NCBI GenBank assembly: GCA_031264545.1
Contig: JAISDV010000188.1
Coordinates: 1 to 6,491 of the forward strand
Length of the DNA: 6,491 nucleotides
Reading direction: 5' to 3'
Source: Oscillospiraceae bacterium
Lineage (GTDB): Bacteria; Bacillota; Clostridia; Oscillospirales; Oscillospiraceae
Position numbers and translations under genes: made by a program. The notes below the pieces were generated by a model. It searched no databases. It saw nothing but the letters and a program-made list of their open reading frames with translations, and had not been told where the DNA came from. This document shows, piece after piece, positions 1 through 5,907 of this stretch. Every line of letters begins with the position of its first letter. Positions within the stretch are counted from its first letter, which is position 1.

Positions 1-1
1 A

Positions 2-985
2 CTGCCGGACGGCAGCGCGGTACATTACCTGTACTATGACCGTGTGATAACGGATGTGAACTATGACAGTAACGGCGGCACGGCGATCATTGTCAGGAGC
101 CGCCTGTACTACGGCGGGACGTTCGCCAGTTTCCCGGTCACCACACGCACCGGCTACACCTTTGCGGGCTGGTATACAGGCATCAGCGACGCGTCCCAGC
201 GCGTCACGCTTGGCATGGCGATAAACGCCATTAACCCTGATATTAAGACCGCGCTCACGCTGTACGCCCACTGGACACCTAATCCCCCACCGCCACCGCC
301 AAGCGGCCCCATAAGTCCGCCGAAACCTGAACCACAGACGCACTATGCCTACATTGAGGGGCGCGACGACGGGCACATACATCCCGAAGCAAACATCACC
401 CGCGCCGAAACTGCCACGATTTTCTACCGCCTGCTTTCGGACACCGACCGGACGCGGTATTCGTCTGTTATAAACAGCTTTCCGGACGTTACACCCGACG
501 CATGGTATAACCGGGCGATCTCCACGCTGGCGAGCATGGGAATCCTCAAAGGCTACGACGACGGCACATTCAAGCCGGACGGTACGATCACCCGCGCGGA
601 ATACGCCGCAATCGCCGCACGATTTGGCAAGGCCGGGAGTACCGTCGCCGTTGATGTGCAGTTTACTGACATTTCCGGCCATTGGGCCGCGGCGGAAATA
701 CTGGCCACCGCGCACAGCGGCTGGATCGTCGGTTATGAGGACGGAACCTTCCGGCCTGAAAACAATATCACCCGCGCCGAAGCCATCACGCTCACAAACC
801 GCGTCCTCAACCGTGTGCCGCAAAGCCTCAGCGACCTGCTGCCGGGAATGAAGCGATGGCCGGATAACGCCGACACGAACGTATGGTACTATCTGGCGGT
901 GCAGGAGGCCACGAACAGCCACAGCTATCTTGCCACCGATAGCGGCGAAAAGTGGGTAGAGCTATTATCATACCCGGTAAACTAA
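2..985 (+). CDS. SLH-domain surface protein with InlB-type repeat, C-terminal part (5' end outside window)
   Basis: Reading is open from the first bases of the window, so the true start lies upstream; the GTG at 44 is only an internal codon. The visible 327 residues contain, in order: one InlB/Listeria-Bacteroides type B-repeat (about 19-92, with VNYDSNGG, GYTFAGWYTG and LTLYAHWTP); a proline-rich spacer (about 93-113); a shortened SLH repeat (about 115-146); two full SLH repeats (about 160-208 and 221-271), all three carrying the ITRAE signature and the two full ones also GY(D/E)DGTF; and a C-terminal stretch of about 55 residues containing a degenerate WPD...WYY segment. SLH triplets bind pyruvylated secondary cell-wall polymer and hold proteins on the Gram-positive surface; B-repeats are common in adhesins. 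I infer a cell-wall-anchored adhesin or stalk protein. Lying just upstream of the transfer genes, it could aid contact between mating cells, but its N-terminal functional domain is not visible. Confidence 0.9.
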   Translation: MPDGSAVHYLYYDRVITDVNYDSNGGTAIIVRSRLYYGGTFASFPVTTRTGYTFAGWYTGISDASQRVTLGMAINAINPDIKTALTLYAHWTPNPPPPPPSGPISPPKPEPQTHYAYIEGRDDGHIHPEANITRAETATIFYRLLSDTDRTRYSSVINSFPDVTPDAWYNRAISTLASMGILKGYDDGTFKPDGTITRAEYAAIAARFGKAGSTVAVDVQFTDISGHWAAAEILATAHSGWIVGYEDGTFRPENNITRAEAITLTNRVLNRVPQSLSDLLPGMKRWPDNADTNVWYYLAVQEATNSHSYLATDSGEKWVELLSYPVN

Positions 986-989
986 AAAA

Positions 990-1011
990 GCCGATTTTAC
1001 CTAAAACCGGC
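990..1011 (+). terminator. Hairpin after the SLH gene
   Basis: GCCGATTTT (990-998) and AAAACCGGC (1003-1011) pair around a 4-nt ACCT loop with a single A-C mismatch. It starts 5 nt after the SLH stop codon. There is no clean T-tract behind it, so it could be a weak terminator or a 3'-end stabilising stem. It is the first of two hairpins in tandem. Confidence 0.4.
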
Positions 1012-1027
1012 AGTTAATAAAAGACAG

Positions 1028-1054
1028 GGGAGAGCAGTTTTTAGCTGCTCTCCC
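1028..1054 (+). terminator. Perfect 10-bp hairpin upstream of the VirB2-like gene
   Basis: GGGAGAGCAG (1028-1037) and CTGCTCTCCC (1045-1054) form a perfect 10-bp stem with a 7-nt TTTTTAG loop. What follows is TCTTCAAA rather than a run of T, so classic intrinsic termination would be weak. The stem ends 6 nt before the AAGGAGG ribosome binding site of the next gene. It may separate expression of the surface protein from the transfer genes, act as an attenuator, or protect a processed mRNA end. Confidence 0.5.
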
Positions 1055-1060
1055 TCTTCA

Positions 1061-1067
1061 AAGGAGG
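1061..1067 (+). promoter_or_regulatory. Ribosome binding site of VirB2-like gene
   Basis: AAGGAGG is a near-perfect anti-16S match. Its spacing to the ATG at 1079 is 11 nt, slightly longer than usual. It fixes the start of the small membrane protein. Confidence 0.75.
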
Positions 1068-1078
1068 CTCTTAAGCTT

Positions 1079-1444
1079 ATGAAAAAAACCTTTGTGGCGC
1101 GCGTCGGCCCGAAGCTGTTCCGCTGCTATATTATCCTGATGGCGCTCGTTATATTCTCGCTTTGCTTCACGCCGGCCGCGCGCGCTGTTGACGATATGTG
1201 GGTGGTCGCGGACAGGATCATCAAAGACGTCTATGAGAAAATCGCGGGCATCTCGACCGTGCTGGCCGGGCTCATGTCGGCCGTCGCCGTCGTCGGCGCG
1301 AAGCTCTCAAATAACCAGCACAAGGTAGACCAGGCGTGGGATTGGCTCCGCCGAATATGGATCGCGTGGGCGATCATTAACGGGATTGGGGCTTTCCTGG
1401 CCTATGTCCGTCCGATGTTCCAAGGGCTCAACACCCTTTCTTAG
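1079..1444 (+). CDS. Small secreted two-helix membrane protein, VirB2-like T4SS subunit candidate
   Basis: A 121-residue protein. Residues 1-36 look like a long signal peptide: basic start (KK, R8, K12), hydrophobic core at about 17-30, and an A-R-A cleavage motif at 34-36. The mature part of about 85 residues has two hydrophobic segments (about 55-75 and 93-112) separated by a short polar loop (KLSNNQHKVDQAWDWLRR). Signal peptide, short mature chain and two helices with a small charged loop match the architecture of VirB2/TrbC pilins and of the small 'Maff2' or DUF-type proteins at the same place in Firmicute conjugative elements. Position ahead of a VirB6/TrbL-like gene supports a role as channel or pilus subunit in the membrane. 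Family membership is inferred from architecture and context, not from a catalytic motif. In simpler related operons I would expect the VirB6-like gene directly next; here a minus-strand cassette lies between. Confidence 0.72.
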   Translation: MKKTFVARVGPKLFRCYIILMALVIFSLCFTPAARAVDDMWVVADRIIKDVYEKIAGISTVLAGLMSAVAVVGAKLSNNQHKVDQAWDWLRRIWIAWAIINGIGAFLAYVRPMFQGLNTLS

Positions 1445-1455
1445 CTGTTTTTGCT

Positions 1456-1490
1456 TCCGTGCACTTTTCCGCAAGCACTTCTCTCACGGA
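1456..1490. repeat. Inverted repeat between convergent genes
   Basis: TCCGTG (1456-1461) pairs with CACGGA (1485-1490) between the VirB2-like stop (1444) and the toxin stop (1542). A competing inner pairing, GTGC with GCAC (1459-1462 and 1475-1478), is also possible. There is no convincing T-tract on either strand, so a bidirectional terminator is only a possibility. Confidence 0.25.
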
Positions 1491-1541
1491 GACAAACTTC
1501 CAGCTCTGCCTAAACAAGATCAGTATCCATAAAAGTCATGT

Positions 1542-1964
1542 TCATTCCTCTTTTGTAACAGGCGGCTTGATATGCTCTGCTATAAATTTGGCAACGGTCA
1601 TAATAACTGGCTTCTCGACGTCAACATCATCAAAGTCCTTATCGCCTGTAACGAGCACGTCAATACCTTCGAGAATGGCGGTATACAGAATGGGAGCGTC
1701 ACACATGTCGCGGATTTCAAACAGCCCGGATGGGATATGTTTCGGCGAATACACCAGGGTGAAAGACAGCGTTGTCAAAAATTCATCCAATTCGCGGACT
1801 TTTTGTGGAAACTTCAGCATTACTACATGCCGCAGCTCGTCTATAACATAGTCTGATAGCACCAACTCATGATTTGACACAATGTGATCTGTCATCGTGT
1901 AAATTTGTTTACTTTGAAAGACAAACGCTGATACGAGGATGTTTGTGTCAAGCATCACTCTCAT
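1542..1964 (-). CDS. PIN-domain toxin of a VapBC-like toxin-antitoxin pair
   Basis: A 140-residue protein that reads as a complete PIN domain. The acidic metal-binding residues of PIN ribonucleases are in place: D6 in MLDTNILVSAF, E43 in VIDEL, D89 (with D86) in RDMCDAPIL, and D108/D110 in LVTGDKDF. PIN toxins are Mg-dependent RNases that usually cleave tRNA or rRNA and stop translation when their antitoxin is degraded. This sequence most resembles the COG1569-type 'putative toxin, PIN family' rather than the shorter classical VapC, judged by eye. The ATG lies inside the antitoxin gene (17-bp overlap) with only a weak ribosome binding site, which suggests translation coupled to the antitoxin. 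All key residues are intact, so it is probably functional. The gene is less GC-rich than the flanking transfer genes and points against them, which fits a separately acquired module. Confidence 0.9.
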   Translation of the reverse strand: MRVMLDTNILVSAFVFQSKQIYTMTDHIVSNHELVLSDYVIDELRHVVMLKFPQKVRELDEFLTTLSFTLVYSPKHIPSGLFEIRDMCDAPILYTAILEGIDVLVTGDKDFDDVDVEKPVIMTVAKFIAEHIKPPVTKEE

Positions 1965-2223
1965 TGCTTTGCACCCAACGCTTCCTGCGGATTTCTTTTA
2001 CCATAGCCACTACATCGTCGTCATTTTCTAAACCGAGCTTTTCGGCCTCTCCTCTGAACGCCTGGCCAATCTTTTCAAATGCCATCATAGTAGGGTTGAC
2101 CATGATCACGCCCTCCGGCTTCTCAATGAATAACAGTTTATCTCCGTCCTTTATCCCTAAACGCTTGCGTATCGAAACGGGAATAGTGACCTGTCCCTTA
2201 CTTGTTACTTTCGCCAGTTCCAT
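1948..2223 (-). CDS. AbrB/SpoVT-family antitoxin partner of the PIN toxin
   Basis: A 91-residue protein. The N-terminal 44 residues are a typical swapped-hairpin AbrB (SpoVT-AbrB) DNA-binding domain: AKVTSKGQVTIPVSIRKRLG, then IKDGDKLLF and a hydrophobic strand ending in IMVNP. The rest (about 45-91) is a charged helical tail, the expected toxin-binding part. Such antitoxins bind and neutralise the cognate PIN toxin and repress their own promoter as dimers or as toxin complexes. The start ATG has an excellent AAGGAGG site (2231-2237) 7 nt upstream. The gene precedes and overlaps the toxin gene by 17 bp, the usual antitoxin-first order. Confidence 0.9.
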   Translation of the reverse strand: MELAKVTSKGQVTIPVSIRKRLGIKDGDKLLFIEKPEGVIMVNPTMMAFEKIGQAFRGEAEKLGLENDDDVVAMVKEIRRKRWVQSNESDA

Positions 2224-2230
2224 AACAACG

Positions 2231-2237
2231 CCTCCTT
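2231..2237 (-). promoter_or_regulatory. Ribosome binding site of antitoxin gene
   Basis: On the minus strand this reads AAGGAGG, 7 nt before the antitoxin ATG. It is much stronger than anything before the toxin start, which fits higher antitoxin than toxin synthesis. Confidence 0.75.
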
Positions 2238-2245
2238 ACATTCCT

Positions 2246-2256
2246 TACTATTAGTA
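2246..2256. promoter_or_regulatory. Candidate operator palindrome of the toxin-antitoxin promoter
   Basis: TACTA-T-TAGTA is an 11-bp perfect inverted repeat overlapping the predicted -10 box of the toxin-antitoxin promoter. AbrB-type antitoxins bind short palindromes overlapping their promoters, so this is a plausible autorepression site. It is short and AT-rich, so chance cannot be excluded. Confidence 0.35.
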
Positions 2257-2281
2257 TAGCCATTCAGCCGGCATAATGCAA
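2253..2281 (-). promoter_or_regulatory. Sigma-70-type promoter of the toxin-antitoxin pair
   Basis: On the minus strand TTGCAT (2276-2281) and TATACT (2253-2258) are separated by exactly 17 bp. The -10 box is a good match and the -35 matches in its TTG half. Predicted transcription would start shortly upstream of the antitoxin ribosome binding site. Confidence 0.55.
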
Positions 2282-2453
2282 GCGAACTTCGTAAAATCTT
2301 TGGCCGCCCTCAGCAAAAGGCCGCAGTATTAAAGCCGCTGTCTTGCAAACCAACAGGGTTTTATTGACGACCTTCATAAAATCACGCCATTGAACAATCG
2401 CAGAAATGATATTCAAACTATACACAAGCATCTCCAAAAACACAACAGGAAGA
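2282..2453. other. Gene-free stretch between toxin-antitoxin promoter and VirB6-like gene
   Basis: I see no convincing gene here on either strand. It has a mixed GC-to-AT-rich composition, with a GGCCGCC / GGCCGCAG near-repeat around 2303-2326 and a TTGACG at 2364-2369 that lacks a -10 box at proper spacing. It probably contains the right boundary of the inserted toxin-antitoxin cassette and any leader of the VirB6-like gene, but no clear junction or target-site duplication is visible. Confidence 0.4.
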
Positions 2454-2460
2454 GAGGTGA
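2454..2460 (+). promoter_or_regulatory. Ribosome binding site for an upstream, apparently ATT, start of the VirB6-like gene
   Basis: GAGGTGA matches the anti-Shine-Dalgarno sequence over 7 bases. The reading frame of the VirB6-like gene is open from 2461, after an in-frame TGA at 2458-2460. Well-spaced codons behind the site are ATT at 2464 and 2467; no in-frame ATG, GTG or TTG occurs before the GTG at 2494. This suggests initiation at ATT, or an ATG lost to mutation or sequencing error. Confidence 0.5.
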
Positions 2461-2493
2461 CGGATTATTCTTGAAGATATATTCCAGGGACTT

Positions 2494-4773
2494 GTGCAGT
2501 GGATCTACGGGATGGCGCTCGAGATCATCGAATACATAGCAAACGGCCTGCTGGATGTTTTCAGCATGGACCTGGACTACTTTGAGTCGGTCATTCCGGT
2601 CACAAGCGACATTGTCAACATCATTATAGCGGTCGGCTGGGCGCTGCTCCTCGGCAACCTTGTTTTTCAGGCCGCCAAGAGCATGATGTCCGGCCTCGGC
2701 TTTGAAGGCGAGGACCCGAAAACGCTGTTTACGCGCACCTTTGTCTTTGCCTTTTTTCTTCTTGCCAGCAGGCAGATCTGTGAAATGGGGCTCGGCATCT
2801 CGAATACGGCCGTCACGCTTTTACAGGTCCCGTCCAGCGTGAGCCTGACCCTGCCGGATGAAGACGTATTTTCCATAGGCGCGTCGTGGCTTTTGTCCAT
2901 CATTGTCGGCGCTGTGCTCATGTGGCAGACCGTCAAGCTGTTCTTTGAAATCGGGGAGCGGTATTTTCTTGTCGGCCTGCTCACGATTTTATCGCCGCTG
3001 GCGTTTGCCGCAGGGGGCAGCAAAAACACGGGCGACATCTTCAAGGGCTGGGCGCGTATGTACGGCTCCATGTGCCTGATGATGGTGCTGAACGTGATCT
3101 TCCTGAAAATGTTCATATCGGCCATGGGATATCTTCCGTCCGGTCCGGAGGTCGTCCCCTGGCTTATTTTCATGGTAGCCATCGCCCGCGTAGCGCGGAA
3201 AATAGACAGCGCAGTCGCCAGGCTTGGCCTGAATCCGGCCGTGACCGGCGAGGGGCTGGGAAGCCGCATTCCCGGAATGCTCTCTTACATGGCAGTCAGG
3301 ACGGTCGTTTCCAGCATCACCCGCACAGCCGGCAGCGCGGCTGGAAGGGCAAAGGCCCCTCCGGGCAGCGCGCCGCCCAAGACGCCGAACACTTCAAACG
3401 CAGGAAACAGGACCGGCGTTTTCAACCACAGCAGCGCGAATAACAGCAGCGCCACGCAGAATACGTCAAACGCGCAAGCTTCAAACAGCGCGTCGGCAAA
3501 CAACAGCACGGCACAGCAGTCGAAAACGCAAAATGCGGTCCGTTCAGGCTCCGCGGCCGTTCCCGCGGCGGACGCTGCGCCGGCTGCCATCAAGCAGGCT
3601 TCCGCGGGATTGCCGTCAGGGTCTCCGGCCGGCGCCGGGGTCCGCGGCATGGCAGGAACAGAGCAAAACCATTCCGTTCACCAGCAGACGAAAGCATCAC
3701 AGACCAACAATAACGCGCGCCGCAGCTCCGTCACACAGTCCGGACCGCCGCGAGGCCATACTTTCCATCCATCTGGCTCCGCGGGAATGGCGGCAAATTC
3801 CGGCGTTTCCATGCCCGGCCGAAACAGCGCCCAGCCGGTTCATCCTCCGATCCCGCGTTCACAGCCGGCCGGGCAGGGCGTGACAGCCGGCATTGCGGGC
3901 GCGGCTTCGCAGGGAGAGCGCGCGGTTCAGCGTCCGGCACGGTTCTCTGCTGTTCCCCCGGGCGCGGACAACCCCACGTTGAGAGGGGCGGCCCAGGGCA
4001 TGGCAGGAACGGCAATCGGCGGCCTGGGTACGGCTCCGCAGGGAGAGAGCACGGTCCAGCGTCCGGCGCGGTTCTCCGCTGCCCCTCCAGGCACAGACCA
4101 TACCGTGTTGAGAGGCACAGCCCCGGGCATGGCAGGAACGGCGGCCAACACTCCGGGCAGTACCGGCAGTCCAAGTGCGCGGCAGGGCGGCACGAATATC
4201 AACGCCCAGGCACAGACCAATCTCAACGCAGACCAGAACGGCTCGCGGCATGAGTTTTACGGTTCAGCCGGGCGCGGCGCGCCCGCTTCCCGAAGATCGG
4301 AGGCGACACCCGCCAAAAACGCGGCGGCCCAGGCAAGCACCGCCCCAGGTTTCGCGGGAACGGAGCCCCGGCGAAGCGCGGCAGCGCCGGACAAGACGCA
4401 GGCTGCGCGAAACAGCGCCGCCGCTCCGGCGCCGAACGCGGCGGGCCATGTCCATGCTGCTGCCCCTGGGGGCGGCAGGGACCGCCCCACGATACCCGAG
4501 ACCCCGCTCTCCGGCGGAAACCAAGCGGCAAGGCAGGAAAACGGTCCGCCGCGAGGGACGGAAACCAGCCGCATCTCGAACCGGCCCGCGTCCGGCGCCG
4601 CAGGAAGAGCGGCAGCAGCCCGTGAATCGGGGCCGGTCAGGAAGCCGGAGCTGTCTCAAAACAGACTGCCCGCTATCGGGCAGGGCACAGCGCGGATCTC
4701 CGGCATCGGCAACGCGCCCAAAAGGGCGAAGAAGAAGAACCGGAAGGGCAAAGGCGGGAGAAATGAAAAATAG
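2494..4773 (+). CDS. VirB6/TrbL-like conjugal transfer membrane protein with long disordered tail
   Basis: A 759-residue protein from the GTG at 2494, or 769 from a possible ATT start at 2464; the latter has the better ribosome binding site and extends the N-terminal amphipathic helix (EDIFQGLVQWIYG). Residues 1-270 form the membrane domain with about six hydrophobic segments (roughly 36-60, 79-93, 128-150, 155-173, 190-212, 221-238), including a polar SPLAFAAGGSKNTGDIFKGW loop and a basic ARVARKID segment. This layout is that of VirB6/TrbL-type polytopic channel proteins of T4SS, which line or scaffold the inner-membrane translocation path. Residues from about 280 to the end are low-complexity (A, G, S, P, N, Q, R), surely disordered, with two tandem 43-residue repeats and a strongly basic C-terminus (KRAKKKNRKGKGG). 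TrbL-like proteins often have variable hydrophilic tails, but this one is nearly two thirds of the protein. The gene sits between the VirB2-like gene and the wall hydrolase, 18 bp before the latter. Identity as VirB6-like rests on topology and gene order. Confidence 0.82.
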   Translation: MQWIYGMALEIIEYIANGLLDVFSMDLDYFESVIPVTSDIVNIIIAVGWALLLGNLVFQAAKSMMSGLGFEGEDPKTLFTRTFVFAFFLLASRQICEMGLGISNTAVTLLQVPSSVSLTLPDEDVFSIGASWLLSIIVGAVLMWQTVKLFFEIGERYFLVGLLTILSPLAFAAGGSKNTGDIFKGWARMYGSMCLMMVLNVIFLKMFISAMGYLPSGPEVVPWLIFMVAIARVARKIDSAVARLGLNPAVTGEGLGSRIPGMLSYMAVRTVVSSITRTAGSAAGRAKAPPGSAPPKTPNTSNAGNRTGVFNHSSANNSSATQNTSNAQASNSASANNSTAQQSKTQNAVRSGSAAVPAADAAPAAIKQASAGLPSGSPAGAGVRGMAGTEQNHSVHQQTKASQTNNNARRSSVTQSGPPRGHTFHPSGSAGMAANSGVSMPGRNSAQPVHPPIPRSQPAGQGVTAGIAGAASQGERAVQRPARFSAVPPGADNPTLRGAAQGMAGTAIGGLGTAPQGESTVQRPARFSAAPPGTDHTVLRGTAPGMAGTAANTPGSTGSPSARQGGTNINAQAQTNLNADQNGSRHEFYGSAGRGAPASRRSEATPAKNAAAQASTAPGFAGTEPRRSAAAPDKTQAARNSAAAPAPNAAGHVHAAAPGGGRDRPTIPETPLSGGNQAARQENGPPRGTETSRISNRPASGAAGRAAAARESGPVRKPELSQNRLPAIGQGTARISGIGNAPKRAKKKNRKGKGGRNEK
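3902..4142 (+). repeat. In-frame tandem repeat, 129-bp period, in the VirB6-like tail
   Basis: Two copies (3902-4013 and 4031-4142) are offset by exactly 129 bp, i.e. 43 codons. Both encode a unit containing QGE(R/S)(A/T)VQRPARFSA, then PPG(A/T)D, LRG and GMAGTA. Differences are largely third-base or conservative, so the unit was duplicated and is drifting while kept in frame. A stray copy of the end motif (GGCATGGCAGGAACA, RGMAGT) lies at 3646-3660 and a related GFAGT near 4350. Confidence 0.85.
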
Positions 4774-4791
4774 GAAAGGCGGATTATACTG

Positions 4792-5907
4792 ATGAGCAAC
4801 AATCATAGCGGGCGTATCGCCCTCGCCGCCGCCAATATCGCGCGCGGCGTGGCGTCCGGCGGCATACACGGCGCGGCAGCCGGGGCAATACGCTCGTTTC
4901 TCCCCGAAATCATTAAGACCGCGGTCATACTGGCCGCGGCCGCCCTGTTCCTCCCTCTGCTTATTTTTACGGCGATTCCCAATATCATATTCGGATACGA
5001 CAGCTCCGTACATGAGGAAATCATTGAATTTACGAACAAGGCGCGCGCCGTCGACGCCGCGTACCGGCAGATCGACGCCTACAATCAGGAGGGTCTTGAA
5101 AGCATTGTTGCGGCGTGCCGCGCCGCCTATACCGGCGGCGATGGCGAGGGATTCGACGATATAGAACTATCCTCCGTTGTGGATAATACGGATCTCTACT
5201 GGCTGATTGCCATAACGTCCGTAGCCTACCGCCAGGACTTGAACGTCATGGATGCGGGCACCATCAAAAACGCGGTCATAAGCAAGCTGACATATTCGGC
5301 TCAAATCATACCGTACATCATCGGTGAGGGAGACGAAGCCGCGGAATCGCGCGTTTTGCAAATAAGCATAAGCGATCTGGATCCCGCCAAGCTGATGGAA
5401 AAGCACAATTTCACGGAAGAAGAGCGCAATTGGGCCAGGCTGCTCTACAACACGCTCTACCGGACAAGCCCGCAGCATGAGTATGACGGCTACCGGGTCC
5501 CCGGCGAAGCCCTTTCCGACGAACGTTTCGCCGCCATGCTTGCAGAAGCGGAAAAATACCTGGGCTACCCTTATGTTTGGGGCGGCTCAACGCCGGCGAC
5601 ATCTTTTGACTGCTCCGGATATGTTTGCTGGATCATCAACCGGTCCGGCGCCGGCAGCGTGGGGCGAACGACCGCACAGGGACTTTATAACCTCTGTACG
5701 CCGGTTTCACGGGCGGAAGCAAAACCCGGGGACCTCGTGTTTTTTGAGAAAACCTATCAAACGCCGGACACTGTAACGCATGTCGGCCTGTATGTGGGCG
5801 AGGGTATGATGATAAACGCGGGCAACCCCATCAAATACGAAAGCATCGACTCACCGTACAGAGCCGGCCATTTCTACGCCTTCGGGCGTCTCCCGCCCTA
5901 TGGATAA
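4792..5907 (+). CDS. Membrane-anchored NlpC/P60 peptidoglycan hydrolase of the conjugation apparatus
   Basis: A 371-residue protein. A basic, glycine- and alanine-rich N-terminus (1-40) leads into one hydrophobic segment (about 42-66) without a clear cleavage site, so it is probably a membrane anchor. Residues 70-240 form a mostly helical extracellular region that I do not recognise; no lysozyme or transglycosylase signature is evident. Residues 245-368 are an NlpC/P60 (C40) domain: YLGYPYVWGG, catalytic C274 in FDCSGYV, KPGDLVFF, H330 in THVGLYVG, and N342 where many members have the third polar catalytic residue (often His). Such enzymes cleave stem peptides, usually at the gamma-D-glutamyl bond. 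In Gram-positive conjugative elements the related wall hydrolase (Tn916 Orf14/CwlT class) opens the cell wall for the mating channel. A purine-rich site (GGAAAGGCGG, 4773-4782) precedes the ATG. The stop overlaps the next gene by 8 bp. Confidence 0.88.
   Translation: MSNNHSGRIALAAANIARGVASGGIHGAAAGAIRSFLPEIIKTAVILAAAALFLPLLIFTAIPNIIFGYDSSVHEEIIEFTNKARAVDAAYRQIDAYNQEGLESIVAACRAAYTGGDGEGFDDIELSSVVDNTDLYWLIAITSVAYRQDLNVMDAGTIKNAVISKLTYSAQIIPYIIGEGDEAAESRVLQISISDLDPAKLMEKHNFTEEERNWARLLYNTLYRTSPQHEYDGYRVPGEALSDERFAAMLAEAEKYLGYPYVWGGSTPATSFDCSGYVCWIINRSGAGSVGRTTAQGLYNLCTPVSRAEAKPGDLVFFEKTYQTPDTVTHVGLYVGEGMMINAGNPIKYESIDSPYRAGHFYAFGRLPPYG

Noticed and set aside
44..985. GTG at 44 as the true start of the SLH protein
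   Set aside because: The frame is open to the window edge, there is no ribosome binding site before 44, no signal peptide follows, and an InlB-type repeat would be cut at its edge.
1459..1856. Plus-strand open frames opposite the PIN toxin
   Set aside because: The minus-strand frame encodes a PIN domain with all acidic residues; the plus-strand frames are compositionally odd and motif-free.
1471..2290. Possible direct repeats flanking the toxin-antitoxin cassette (GCAAGC..ACTTC at 1471-1481 and 2278-2290)
   Set aside because: The match is only 11 bases with a 2-nt gap, and the right copy falls within the toxin-antitoxin promoter; this is likely chance, not a target-site duplication.
2364..2400. 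Plus-strand promoter for the VirB6-like gene from TTGACG or TTGAAC
   Set aside because: No -10 box occurs at 16-18 bp from either element; TAAAAT is 7 bp and TATACA 23 bp away.
3902..4142. CRISPR array or non-coding tandem repeat
   Set aside because: There are only two long copies with a codon-multiple period, in frame within an expressed gene, and no spacer structure.
3731..4574. Several long minus-strand open frames opposite the VirB6-like tail
   Set aside because: They arise from the GC-rich, low-complexity codons of the plus-strand gene; the proteins are Arg/Pro/Ala-rich without domains and lack good ribosome binding sites.
4264..5013. 249-codon minus-strand open frame across the end of the VirB6-like gene and the start of the hydrolase gene
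   Set aside because: It lies opposite two well-supported genes, has no recognisable motif and has an Arg/Gly-biased composition typical of antisense frames in GC-rich DNA.
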